Shown: one piece after another, positions 1-10,450 of the stretch
Layout of the letters: every line of letters starts with the position of its first letter
How positions within the stretch are numbered: the stretch's first letter is position 1
Made by a program: the position numbers and the translations under genes
Assembly (NCBI RefSeq): GCF_000327385.1
Contig: NW_008708133.1
Coordinates: 2,640,462-2,704,461, forward strand
Length of the DNA stretch: 64,000 bases
Reading direction: 5' to 3'
From: Lottia gigantea
Taxonomy: Eukaryota; Mollusca; Gastropoda; Lottiidae
The notes under the pieces: generated by a model
What the model was told of the DNA's origin: nothing
Database searches by the model: none
The model's input: only the letters and a program-made list of their open reading frames with translations

Positions 1-132
1 ACTTTTTTGGGACTTTTCTCCGGGAAGTCTACTAGGCATGTTCTTACAAATAAAACATAAATAATTTCATTGGAAATTATTTCCCCAGGTCGTGAAAGAT
101 TTGTAAATAAAACAATATATATTATGTTTCAG

Positions 133-365
133 GTAAAGTTAGCAGTTTAATAAGAGATTGTAATAATAAAAAAGATTTTAGTGTAGAAGAAAACCAGAAA
201 GGGAGACTAAAAAATGTCAATACTAAAAATGAAACCGTGTGTACTTTTACAGGCGGTTATCTTGTCTGCATATCATTGTGTGATCAAGATTACTGTAATG
301 GACCTACAGGATCCAATCCAAATTCTGCGGCGCTTTATAGTCTTAGTTTCAAAATTTGTTTGTGA
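133..365 (+). CDS. Last exon of a Ly6/uPAR-like (three-finger) protein, 5' part outside window
   Basis: A clean acceptor (TTTCAG, ending at 132) opens a 76-codon frame that first completes a codon split 1/2 and ends at TGA 363-365. The translation carries the C-terminal Ly6/uPAR signature: a spaced Cys series ending in CISLCDQDYCNG, where the Cys-Asn pair closes the three-finger fold. After it come about 20 residues ending in a weakly hydrophobic tail, which could be a GPI-attachment signal, though it is short. Proteins of this family are secreted or membrane-anchored disulfide-rich domains with many roles, so function cannot be read from this exon. No earlier exon is visible in 1-130. AATAAA at 532-537 fits as its polyadenylation signal, making 366-550 the 3' UTR. 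The family call rests on the Cys pattern alone. Confidence 0.5.
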
Positions 366-599
366 TTGACTCCAATCGTTTTCAGCCAAGTGATTTAAAT
401 TTGTTTCTAAAATGTGTGTCACTAAACCACAAAGAATCAAGAGATATAGATAGGCTACATCGTGTATACGCTCACTGCATTATTATTTCTTCGCACAAAG
501 AATGATTTGATGTGATGTACAAGTGAAAAAAAATAAAAATTTATTTTTATCATAATCTGAATAATATGGCCGCAATTGAGGTTCACCCCGGGGTGAATA

Positions 600-1160
600 A
601 GACTTTGGCGAGGGGGGGGGGGGGGGGGGGGGGACTTCCAGGGGGGAATTGGGAGGAATGGCCCAAAAAGGGAAGAATTGAAATGATTCCAACATTCCCC
701 TCCTCCAAAAAAAAGGGGGTTTAACGGGGGGACTGAAATTTTTTCCAAAAAGGGGGACAAAACTAGACGGGGAGACCCGGGTCTGAAGATGACCCGACTG
801 GAACCGGACATTAAATCTTTGATTCGGAAACCTCCAGCCCCGGGTTCCCAAAAAGGACCATATCCCCGGATCCAAATCCCCCAAAATCAAAATTGGTTAC
901 TTTTTTACCCCCCCCTTAAAACGGGGACGGATATTGGCGGCCCCCATGGCCGTCCGGCCGGCGGGCCCTCTGTCCCCAATTGGGGGAACTGTCCCTTTTA
1001 AAAAATCTGGTCCCTTACCAAACTATACTATAGGCCAACCCTATCAAAATCTGGATCCTTACCGACCCTGGCAAAAAACTACCTTCCGGAACTATCAATA
1101 TCTGGATCATTACCGACCCCGACTACCTACTACGGGCAAAAACTATCAATATTTGGACCG
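600..1160. other. G/C-homopolymer-rich stretch, probable assembly or base-calling artefact
   Basis: A run of about 22 G near 611-632 is followed by several hundred bases rich in runs of G, C and A, unlike the AT-rich surroundings. From about 980 on, the text is a distorted version of neighbouring sequence. The phrase AACTGTCCCTTTTAAAAAAT recurs cleanly at about 1935, and degraded copies of the 51-bp minisatellite unit appear before the clean array starts. I read no gene here; the proline- and glycine-rich open frames come from the homopolymers. Confidence 0.6.
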
Positions 1161-1795
1161 CTCAATATCTGTATCATTACCGACCTTTACTACTTACTAC
1201 ATTCAAACACTATGCAATATCTGTATCATTAGTAAACTATACTACAGTCAAACACTATCAATATCTGTATCATTACTGACCTCTACTACTTACTACAGTC
1301 AAACACTATCAGTATCTGTATCATTAGTAAACTATACTACAGTCAAACACTATCAATATCTGTATCATTACTGACCTCTACTACTTACTACAGTCAAACA
1401 CTATCAATATCTGTTCCATTACTAAACTATACTATAGTCAAAAACTATCAATATCTGTACCATTACTGACCTCTACTACAAACTACAGTTAAACACATTC
1501 AATACCTGAATTATTACTAACCGTGACTACATACTACAGTCAAACACTATCAATATCTGTATCATTAACGACCTCGACTACATACTACAGTCAAACACTA
1601 TCAATATCTGTATCATTACCGACCTCGACTACATACTACAGTCAAACACTATCAATATCTGTATCATTACCGACCTCGACTACATACTACAGTCAAATAC
1701 TATCAATATCTGTACTGTTATTTCCCTCTACTACAAACTACAGTCAAACACTGTCAATATCTGTATCATTACTGCAAACATCTTCTGTATACTAG
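1161..1795. repeat. 51-bp minisatellite (about 12 units)
   Basis: Tandem units of about 51 bp contain the phrases CTACAGTCAAACACTATCAA and TATCTGTATCATTACCGACC. The first units are shuffled or degenerate; those at 1520-1700 are nearly identical. The same unit forms the array at 56,913-57,440 inside the intact copy of the host transposon, so this array is the internal core of the element ending at 3169. Confidence 0.85.
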
Positions 1796-2516
1796 TTTCA
1801 AACACGGATAATTCACATGTGAGTTTGAAGGCTCAAATTTGGACGGTGACCTGTGAACAGTATTAGTGATTGGCTTAGCTAAAACAATCCCGTTTCTGAG
1901 ACTAAAGTATGATTGGTCAAAAAGTTGGCGTAACTGTCCCTTTTAAAAAATTATTTGTCCTGGTCGCAAAACAATTGTTCCATGCTGCATGAATCGAGTT
2001 GAAAAGTGAGCCATGTTTCCACTTTCTTGAGAACTTTAACAAGTTTTTACAATTTTCACATAATTTTTTTGTTTGTTTCTAAGAAAAATAAAAACAACAT
2101 TGTGTTGGTAAAGGCAAGTTTCTGGATGACAAATTGGAAGAGGTTTGAATGAAAGACTAACAAGTCAGTTTTTTAGTCACATGATAGCGGACGGGTCCTT
2201 TTTAAATTTATAAGTGACCAAGTTTGACAATTAAACACATATTTAAACATTTTGTCCAAATTTTGTGGATCATGGATTATTGTGTCACAAAACATTGTGG
2301 AGCGAACGGACCCAGGGCGAACGAACTAGGGGCAAACATGAAAAAGACCGAAAATGTATAGTGGCAAACGCGTTTAACAGTACTTAGCTAAATATAAAAT
2401 TTTAACTTCATGACCTAGGTCTACGCTTTTATGGGATTTTTATTTTCATATCACCCTAATATCCATAGGACACAGCATTACAATTTTTGTGGAAATATAC
2501 ATTAGGTCTACTTACT

Positions 2517-2603
2517 CAGTGGCGTAGCCAGGATTTCATTGACGGGAGTGGGGGCAACTTTACCCTATTTTTTCGAGGGCACTACCCTCTAAATACGCCA
2601 CTG
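2517..2603. mobile_element. hAT-like MITE nested in the larger element (87 bp)
   Basis: It begins CAGTGGCGTA and ends TACGCCACTG, forming a short terminal inverted repeat typical of hAT-like miniature elements. The 8 bases on each side (TACTTACT and TTTTTACT) match at 6 of 8 positions, consistent with an aged 8-bp target duplication. The same insertion sits at the equivalent place in the second copy (56,171-56,258). Confidence 0.6.
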
Positions 2604-3169
2604 TTTTTACTGTAAAAACGTAGTAATATTAGGAGACACATTGCATAAAATGCAGGAATTTATTTTCAAAACTTATTCTCACACAAAATACCCTTACGAT
2701 CGTTTCGGGAAGTTTAGTCCTCAAATGATTTTGAATAGATATACTTGTAATAATCCTGCTTTCCAATTCATTCACAAGGTTAAAAGTGAATTTTGACTAA
2801 TTTGTAATTAAAATCTATTGCTGAAAGAACAAATGAATGTACACCAAATTTCATACAACGCGGAATATTTTACATGGGTTTGAATTGAGAAGTATTCAGC
2901 CTTGAACCATGAACTCTTCACAATCGGCCTTGACATTTATTTGTAAACAAACAGGACATTTATTTTTCAAAAAAGGGAATTTTTGATGAAAATGATGAAT
3001 AATTGATTGCAAAATCGTTATTTTAAATATTTAGGTAGTTTTAAGCAATTTTTTCCGAAAAGAATATTAAATCATGACTAATTTTATTTACCACGCCGTG
3101 GTAAATAGCTGTAAAGGTACTTATGGCTATTTACCACACTTACCACGCCAGTGGTAAATAGTCACTGCC

Positions 3170-3592
3170 ATAATCAACCAATCAAATCTTTTGAATTTTG
3201 AGATGGGACAGATTACAATCCAGTATCAGACCAATTATTTTTTACTGCAACTTTCTATGATTTTCAACGAACTCAATTGTATCAAATTGTCTATTCTAAT
3301 GTAATTAAATTTAAAAATGTTATGAAAAGTGATTCTACGTCTTAGAAAAAAACATAAAATTGGAGAATTTTAAACTTGGCGAATAAGAGCCAGTAGATAT
3401 ACTCAGTGTCATAAATAACATAACATAATCCTTATATTATCCCATAAATCCAAAAAACTTAGTAATTGATATGCAATTAGCTATTGAAAAATGCTCAATA
3501 TCATGATTAAGAGTTTCTCAATAATTACTTAGTTTTATGAATTCCCCATTGCCCCTCCGAATATATCATTTTGGCGCTATTCCAAACGATTC
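3170..3592. other. AT-rich intergenic stretch, no feature seen
   Basis: AT-rich sequence between the TIR terminus and the Penelope-like fragment. I see no coding frame with family resemblance, no RNA gene and no clear repeat. Confidence 0.5.
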
Positions 3593-4292
3593 TTGCGCAA
3601 AATTAAAAATGACACTGTTTTGGACCTTTTGAAAATTAATGAACCCCCTCCTCCAATAAATAACTTTGGCGCAATATCATGTAGAGGTTCTCGGTTTCGC
3701 ACCTGTGAACATATTCATATGTCTCATTATTTTCAAAATAAAAAAAACGGAAAAATATTTGAAATTAAAGAACGTCTCATGGGTACGGATAAAAATATCA
3801 TTTACCTAATTTCGTGTAAAAAATGTGACAAACAATACGTCGGCGAAACCCAGAACGCGTTGCGAACTCGATTTAGCGGCCATCGCTTTGATATAATTCA
3901 TAGCAAAAATTGACCAATTTCTCATCATTTTAAGACCATTCCATTGAAGACCTTCTTATCATGCCTATTGAATCAATTCCTGACTCTGATCTTATCAAAC
4001 CAAAAACCAAACGATTACAGAGAGAAAGCTACTGGATGGACGAACTCCAAACAGTGGCTCCAAATAGACTTATAACATCCAGCATGATAATCAAATGATT
4101 CCATTTGTTGCCACCTTTAATCATACAGCTGCCAAAACCTCATCCATCGTCAAACAGTATTACAGTGAATTACAGAACAGATTTCCGAATGTATATACCA
4201 AACGACTTGTAATTGCCTATAAGCGCCATAAAAACCTTAGTAATTTTCTGGTCCGTGGTAGACTCGATCCCATTGAATCCAATAATACTTGA
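3593..4292 (+). mobile_element. Decayed Penelope-like retroelement fragment (GIY-YIG endonuclease region)
   Basis: The first open stretch (3593-3910) holds the linker and GIY-YIG module of Penelope-like elements: FRTCEHIHM, then NIIYLISCKKCDKQYVGET followed by LRTRF, where IIY/YVG replace GIY/YIG and the Arg belongs to the nuclease core. It is followed by a region readable as RESYWMDELQTVAPN, the usual end of that module. A second open stretch (4095-4292) resembles the IPFV...AYKRHKNLSNFLVRGRL segment. No reverse transcriptase core is present, so this is a 3' remnant. The segment order is unusual for the family (see findings). It lies upstream of XXYLT1 and is not part of that gene. Confidence 0.7.
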
Positions 4293-4721
4293 CCCCCCTC
4301 TCTATTTTCTAGCTCATTAAGTATAATATATTCTAATCCTTATATAAAGATGTTTATCTTTTCAGAACCTATTTATACTCTCCTCTTTTACAACTGGTAA
4401 CAAGAAAACTTTCATATTATAGACTTTTGTTTATTGTAGATTACTCGTGGTTGTTTTTTTAACTTAATACTAACTATGCTAACTTCACCTTATCTTGTAT
4501 TGAACATGTATCTCTTTATTTGTGACCTTGGCCAGTGCTTTACATAGAAGTTTTAAGCAACTCCTTCACTCTTAACACTAAATTAAACAAGGATCACGGC
4601 AGCAATATAGAAACGGACAGTTTCGGACTAGACGAAACGAACCGGAAGTAAAATAAAATGATGATATGCGCAGAGTTACAATGTTTAACAACGTGTAACA
4701 CTGTGTAGTATCTGTCAAAAA
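4293..4721. other. Upstream region of XXYLT1
   Basis: AT-rich sequence with no open frame or repeat that I recognise. It should hold the XXYLT1 promoter and 5' UTR. I see no convincing TATA box or CpG-rich core. Confidence 0.4.
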
Positions 4722-6143
4722 ATGCACTTGTTTACAGTCTTCAAACATATATGCCAAAAATTTAAAGCTACCTCAAAATTGACAAAATTTTGGCTTTTAC
4801 TCTTACTTCTTTGTCTTTTGTTGTACCTCAGGTGGAATGTTAATACCAAATACAAGGTTCACGTGTTACCTATCGTAAGCAAAGAGTTGGATATGGTGTT
4901 TGAAACAATTACTCAGGTGAAAAACAAAGATGAAAAGACAAGCAAAATTGCACAGGTCTCAAATATCGACCTCAAACCAGATAAGCCTGATCCCAATATT
5001 ATCAAGAACAGTATCAATGTTCTCATAACTTTTACAAATACCAAAACAAACCCCCAATTAATTCCAAGATTTCAAACTACTGTCTCAAGTATGTTACAAC
5101 ATTGTACAGTGCCCTTAAATGTTTACATTATTGGTGACAAAGACAGTCAAATTATTGCTGAAAAGATACTAAAGGAAGAGGTACACAATGTTAACTTTCA
5201 GGTATTTATAACGTGAATTCAATCATTATTTATTGTCTATGTGTGTCCTTATAGATCTATTTGATTCCATGGGATGTTGTTTTTTTCATTTTACTAGCAA
5301 CCAAATATCAAAGGAAAGTTAATTGAAAGTTATGGATCCAGGTTTTGTACACATTAATTATAAATATTAAATGCAATCAGCAATTTTGGCACCCTTCTGT
5401 CTTGGGTGTGAGTTTTAACTTAACAAATATGCAGATTTATAACTATTTTGAATGTGTCATTGTAGATATTTAAAGTGAATATAGATGATGTTATAAGAGA
5501 TATAGACAGTACAATCAATGATATGAAGAAATATTTTAGTTCCAGTGAACACTCCTATTATGCTCAATCTCTGTTCTTTGTATCAATAGTCATCCATAAA
5601 GTCAAGGCTTTTGATTTAGATACAGCTATCTTAATTGACAGTGATCTCAAATTTGAATCAGATATTAATGATTTAAACAAACAATTTGAAAATTTCGCTG
5701 AAAATAATGTAATCGGACTAGCTCGTGAAAATCAACCTGTTTACAGACATTTATTTTCCTCTTATCGTAGTCATAACCCAGGCACTCGGGTTGGAAGTCC
5801 ACCACCAAATGGTTTATCAGGATTCAACAGTGGAGTGGTATTATTAAATATCAAAAGAATGGGAAGCTCTTCACAATATAATGAACTAATCAATCCGGAG
5901 GTTTTACAACGAATGACAAAAACATATGATTTTAAAGGTCATTTAGGTGACCAAGACTTTTTCACCTTATTATCATTAGAACATGAAGATTTATTTTATG
6001 TGTTACCATGTACATGGAATAGACAATTATGTGTTTGGTGGCGTGATAAAGGATATGAAGATGTGTTTGATCTTTATTTTAAATGTAATGGAAAAATAAA
6101 TATTTATCATGGAAACTGCAATACACCATTTCCAAGTTCATAG
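4722..6143 (+). CDS. XXYLT1: Xyloside xylosyltransferase 1 (two exons, 385 aa)
   Basis: Exons 4722-5201 (160 codons) and 5466-6143 (225 codons plus TAG); the intron is GT-AG, phase 0. XXYLT1 is an ER-resident type II membrane glycosyltransferase that adds the second, alpha-1,3-linked xylose to xylosylated O-glucose on EGF repeats such as those of Notch. The sequence shows a short cytoplasmic tail, a Leu-rich membrane anchor (about residues 24-38), a stem, then a GT8-type catalytic domain. In it are the metal-binding DSD (218-220, in LIDSDLKFE), the motifs ARENQPVYRH, RVGSPPPNG, GFNSGVVLLNI, KGHLGDQDFF and CTWNRQLCVWW, and the terminal YHGNCNTPFP. These match the vertebrate protein closely, and the length is near the human 393 aa. 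The start ATG has A at -3 and precedes the anchor directly. A likely poly(A) signal is ATTAAA near 6233. Confidence 0.95.
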
Positions 6144-6386
6144 AAATTTTATTTACTCAGAGTCAAGGAGAATTACAGTGCAAAAATTCTATTGTCACAA
6201 AAAAGAAGTATTTTTGAGATACTGATATTGATATTAAATCTTATCTGAGATATTACTAAACAGTGCCTTTGTTGACCAAAACAAGTATTTTTGCATTGAC
6301 ATGTATTTGTTGTAAATTGAGCAAATTCCTGTGCATCATAATTAATAATGCTGTTTTTGCATAATCAGCTTGCAGAGTAGATAGTT
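6144..6386 (+). other. XXYLT1 3' UTR and flank
   Basis: AT-rich sequence after the XXYLT1 stop with ATTAAA near 6233 as a candidate poly(A) signal. Nothing else is recognised before the transposon boundary at about 6387. Confidence 0.5.
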
Positions 6387-7043
6387 TTTACACGCCCACA
6401 TGAAATGCGGGGCGTATATTGCCGTCACCCCTGTCCGTCCGTCCTTCCGTCCACAATTGCTCGTAAACACTCTACAAGACAAAATTCTTGACGGATTTTG
6501 ACAAAACTTGGTATGAATGTTCGTAATCACCCATGGATAAACCCTATTGAAAATCAGAAGAATCGAAAAATATTAAGTATAAGTTATCGCCCTTGTTCTT
6601 GAAAACGCGTTCAATTTTTAGCTCGTAAACACTCTTGATGGATTTGAACGACACTTAGCATGAGTATTTGTTATCACCCAAGGATAAATCCTATTAAAAA
6701 TCAGAAAAATATTTAGTATGAGTTATTGCCCTTGCTAATGAAAACGCTAAAACACATGATTTTTGCTGGATTTTGACAAAACTTGGTTTTATTATTCAGT
6801 CCCGCACTGAAGATTGAATATTTGCCTTCTAGAGTTTTCATGAGCTAAAAATTGAACACGTTTTCAAGAACAAGGGCAATAACTCATACTCAATATTATC
6901 AGTATCGCCCTAAAGAGTCAAAAAGAAGTGTATGACTGAAGGTTGAATATTTCATACTGGTAATTGTTACTGTACTGCTATATATTTTTATTCAAAATCA
7001 AAGCTGCCAGTGGGCGTATATTACCTTGCCTGGCAAGCTGTCT
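6387..7043 (-). mobile_element. Core-repeat MITE, family 1, complete copy (reversed)
   Basis: One terminus is a short hairpin (CACGCCCACATGAAATGCGG followed by GGCGTATA) next to a GTCCGTCCGTCC tract. The other is GCCAGTGGGCGTATATTACC followed by TTGCCTGGCAAGCT. Between them are imperfect tandem units of about 170-180 bp containing TTGACGGATTTTGACAAAAC, ATAAACCCTATTGAAAATCA and a CCCTTGTTCTTGAAAACGCG motif. It has no coding capacity. The same termini occur at about 17.4-18.1, 23.9-24.8, 37.6, 43.5 and 52.8-53.3 kb. Confidence 0.8.
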
Positions 7044-7055
7044 TTATATGTGCTT

Positions 7056-7420
7056 TTTATACGCCCATATTAAATGTGTAGGGTATATTGCCATCACCCA
7101 TGTCAGTGCGCAATTGCTCTACAAGACACAATTCTTGACAGATTTTGACAAAACTTGATGTCAGTGTTCGTAATCACCCAAGGATGAACCCTATTAAAGA
7201 GGAATCGAAAAATATTTAGTATGAGTTATTGCCCTTGTTCTTAAAAACGTGTTCAATTTTTAGCTTGTAAACACTCTAGAGGGCACTATTCTTGATGGAT
7301 TTTGAAGAAACTTGGCTTGAGTGTTTGTTATCACCCAAGAATAAACCCTATTGAAAATCAGAAAAATCGAATAACTCATACTCAATATTTTTCAGTATTG
7401 CCCTAAAGAGTTCAAAAGAA
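7056..7420 (-). mobile_element. Core-repeat MITE, family 1, partial copy
   Basis: Starts with the hairpin terminus (ACGCCCATATTAAATGTG) directly after the previous copy and carries about two degenerate core units. The GCCAGTGGGCG terminus is absent, so it is truncated, or the remains of an array. Confidence 0.6.
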
Positions 7421-8091
7421 GTGTATGAATAGCCAAATGTTTTTCTTTTAAAGGTAAAGTTTGGATTTGTCAAAGTTTTAGTGAATAGTTGAAATGTAAT
7501 TGTTTGATTGTCTTTTTAACTTACAAACAATGATTATTATAGACACACAAGGATTTGATGGCTTCAATGAGCTGTAAACACTATTACTGATTGGCTTAGT
7601 TGAACAATTTCCATTTCTGAGAAAAAGATATGATTGGTAAAAAAAAAAAAAATACTGCATCTGTCCCTTTAAAAGTGAGGTGTTGTTAATGAAAGCTCAG
7701 CATTTCGGACATATTGTCAGAGAAATCCTGTCAAACATTAGACTAGCAAATTAAACAAATATCCGTTTATGCTTTCCTAATCTATTTTTATTATTTATAT
7801 TTATGCTTTTGCTCAAATATATTGTTAAATACTTGTTAATTTTTTATTGAACTTTTATCTGAATATTAAACAACTTGGTCAATATACACTTGGTATCTCT
7901 TTCCCTAGTATCTTCATCTGGATTAGAATGAATGATCAACAGAAAAATTAAACTTGATATAATCTACATCGGTATTATAATATTCAGTATCAGGTTTAAT
8001 TGATTTACTTTACTTCAGTCAAAAGTTTGTCTCTTGAATTTCAAAAACCCCTTCATGAGCCACACATTGTGCTGAAATGATATATTATATT
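7421..8091. other. Intergenic stretch with a dispersed-repeat relic
   Basis: Bases 7510-7680 carry the dispersed motif ACTATTACTGATTGGCTTAG, then GTTTCTGAGAC-like text and TCTGTCCCTTTAAAA. The motif is shared with about 1860-1955, 9540-9640, 45,030-45,160 and 56,840-56,915. The rest is AT-rich without recognisable content. Confidence 0.5.
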
Positions 8092-8530
8092 TTTATACGC
8101 CAACATGAAATGGGGGGCTTATATTGTCGTCACCCATGTCCGTCCGTCTGTCTGTCCATCCGTCGGTCCACAATTGCTCGTAAACACTCTAGAAGGCACA
8201 TTTCTTGACGGATTTGGATGAAAATTAGTGTGAATGTTCATAATCAGTCAAGGATGAACCCTATTGAAAATCAGAAGAATCTTAAATTATTTAGTATGAG
8301 TTATTGCCCTTGTTCTTCAATTTTTACCTCATAATCACTCTACAAGGCACAATTCTTGACAGATTTTGATGAAACTTGGTGAAATTGTTAATTATCACCC
8401 ATGGATAAACCCTATCGAAAATAAAAAAAATCGCAAAATGTTTCATAGGAGTTTTTGACCTTGTTCCTGAAAACTTCTTTAAACACTAAAAGGCATGATT
8501 CTTATCGGATTTTGACAAAACTTCAGTAAA
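8092..8530 (-). mobile_element. Core-repeat MITE, family 1, partial copy
   Basis: Hairpin terminus (ACGCCAACATGAAATGGGGG) and GTCCGTCC tract at the low end, then two core units with CAATTCTTGACAGATTTTGA. It fades out near 8530 without the second terminus. Confidence 0.65.
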
Positions 8531-8621
8531 TTTTCATATTTACGACATCGATTTGGTAAATCTATTTACTAATCCAACTAACTCGATTCGCGAGCAATTT
8601 AGTCGATCGAATGTGATCAAA

Positions 8622-9125
8622 ATGGCGTCAACAAGGTAAGTTTCGTTATTATTGTATATGGTATTTAATATTTTCATGATTCCAGTCAATTTTAATGCTG
8701 ACATGGTTTTCTATGGATATAAACAATAACACCGATTATTTTCTTGCTTAAATTATGATTGTTTTCAATATAGAATGACGTGATTCACAATTCTTAGTGA
8801 AAATCTGACGAATATATACCAGACTCCTCGGCATCTCGTATTTTCGGTCGACACTCGCTCTGGACACGTCTGCACCGGAGACCTAAAGAACATTTCACCA
8901 TTTCAATTATTCAATATTTTTAATTTTTTGTTAATATTTAGATTCATATCTTTGGTTTTGTCAACTTGTTGCATTTACGAAAATGAATCGATTTGGCTAA
9001 ATCTTTCTTATCGATCGATTCACATAACTTCAAATCGGATTGAATATCGTAAAAACGCCTTAGATCAACTCTCCAACAAAACAAAAGCTTTTAGGTTTGA
9101 GAGACCTGTATTTCCTTTCATGTAG
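8622..9125 (+). CDS. Possible two-exon small ORF (65 aa), unrecognised
   Basis: A short first exon (8622-8635, ATCAAAATGG context) ends at a consensus donor AG|GTAAGT. A T-rich tract and acceptor (TTAATATTTAG, ending 8941) precede an in-phase frame 8942-9125 that ends at TAG. The joined product would start MASTRFISLVLSTCC, which could be a weak signal peptide. It continues with a basic stretch containing RKNALDQLSNKTKAF. I recognise no family. Alternatives are a dead or partial gene whose downstream exons are gone, or chance. The support is splice signals plus start context only; no homologue is known to me. Confidence 0.25.
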
Positions 9126-9340
9126 AAATACATTTACAATTGGTGTCTGATTACAACCCTGATCAGTTTGTTTAACAGGATTGTTGATTTGATGTTTGCC
9201 AGACATATCTGACTAGGGATTAAAAAAAACTTCATTGAGTCATGTCTCTTTACTACAAATTATTATTAATTGATACAACTTCATAATCAAATTATTCCAG
9301 ATTTAAATAGCACAATATCAGTGGTCAGTTTCACAAAAAC

Positions 9341-9642
9341 TTAAATGAAAGGGACAGATTCACCACTTTTACAGGTTGGTGCATTGAATAAAATATGTAA
9401 ATAGTCTTCAGAAGTTCTAGAAATGTACCAAAATTAGTAGGAATTTCACTTTCTATTTCTATATATGGTTGAGTCTCATGAAAAAATGAATCATCATTTT
9501 AACTATCAAAAGCAAATAATTATAGACACGCATGAACTGTCAGTTGTGTACTCTATTACTGATAAGCTTAGTTAAAAAATTCCTGTTTCTGAGACTAAGG
9601 TACAATTGGTCAAAAAGATGGTAAATCTGTCCTTTTAAATGA
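9341..9642. mobile_element. MITE, family 2 (about 300 bp, TIR with AAGGGACAGAT)
   Basis: Left end TTAAATGAAAGGGACAGATT and right end AAATCTGTCCTTTTAAAT are inverted repeats. The interior includes the dispersed motif TGATAAGCTTAGTTAAAAAA and GTTTCTGAGACTAAGGTA. A second copy lies at 45,026-45,350. Non-coding. Confidence 0.65.
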
Positions 9643-10450
9643 TTTTAATGTCTTTTTATTGGCCAATCACTATAAATAGAAATAGACTCCAAATTCAGCT
9701 CAATACGCCAATCAGATTATTTTATTTCTTGGAATCTAAATTGTATCTTCTCAAGATTAAATGTATTAAAAATAATTAATAAAGTTAACAGAACATTTCA
9801 TTTACTGATTCAGTCGTCTTTTTTTGCAGATTTTTGATTAATTTGCTGCAATTTCAAATATCTCTTTACATTCTAACAATGAGTACAAATCAGTATATCA
9901 CTCAATTTAGGTTTGTTTCTTTTATAAAATTTAAATAATGCAGGTGACATGAACCTTAATTATATTATTTAACATAGTAAAAACTAAAATATAAAGTATT
10001 CTATACAGTAATGAATAAATAAATTAAAAATAAAAAACTATCACAGATTGATGTTATGATATGGATATATGAAACAATAAAGAGAAAACTAAGGCCATAA
10101 GAAACAAGGCTAGTTTGGTTTGGTATTTTAGGCATAGGCCATAAGAGTAAAACCTAAATGGTTTCCACTTCTACAAACTGATTTTATATTTCCGTTTCAT
10201 ATTTTGAATAAAAATATCTCACAAGACTAGTATCTGACACATTACATAATGTAGGTTAATAAATAAGGTGTCTGGGCCCTGAAGTCATAATGGTTATATC
10301 ATATTTAAATTCATTTCAAATGTGCTTTGTCTGTAAAGAATAACTACTGTATAACATATAGAGGAAATACTACAGAGAGAGAGCTATTTGAATCACATAG
10401 ATCAGTATTAAATTCATCAGATTGTCTCAATATATAACTATAAAGGAAAG
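9643..10450. other. AT-rich 3' flank of the CCDC162-type gene
   Basis: Downstream of the CCDC162 stop on the minus strand. AT-rich; I see no open frame, RNA gene or transposon terminus. It should include the gene's 3' UTR. Confidence 0.4.

Larger units (their letters stand above)
1161..3169 (-). mobile_element. Inverted, incomplete copy of the 2.6-kb TIR element (terminus at 3169)
   Basis: Bases 1800-3169 are the reverse complement of 55,772-56,915, element by element: the minisatellite, a motif around GGCTTAGCTAAAACAATCCC, a nested 87-bp hAT-like insertion, and the terminal inverted repeat ending TGGTAAATAGTCACTGCC at 3169. The opposite terminus should lie upstream of the minisatellite but is not recognisable; it is lost in or before the G-rich stretch. 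No transposase is visible, so this is a non-autonomous element. Confidence 0.75.

Noticed and set aside
455-1001. Proline- and glycine-rich open frames on both strands
   Set aside because: They arise from homopolymer runs in the distorted G-rich stretch, have no family resemblance, and overlap one another.
1161-1795. Long Ser/Tyr/Thr-rich plus-strand frames
   Set aside because: Translation of a minisatellite whose unit is a multiple of three; repeated residues with no start context.
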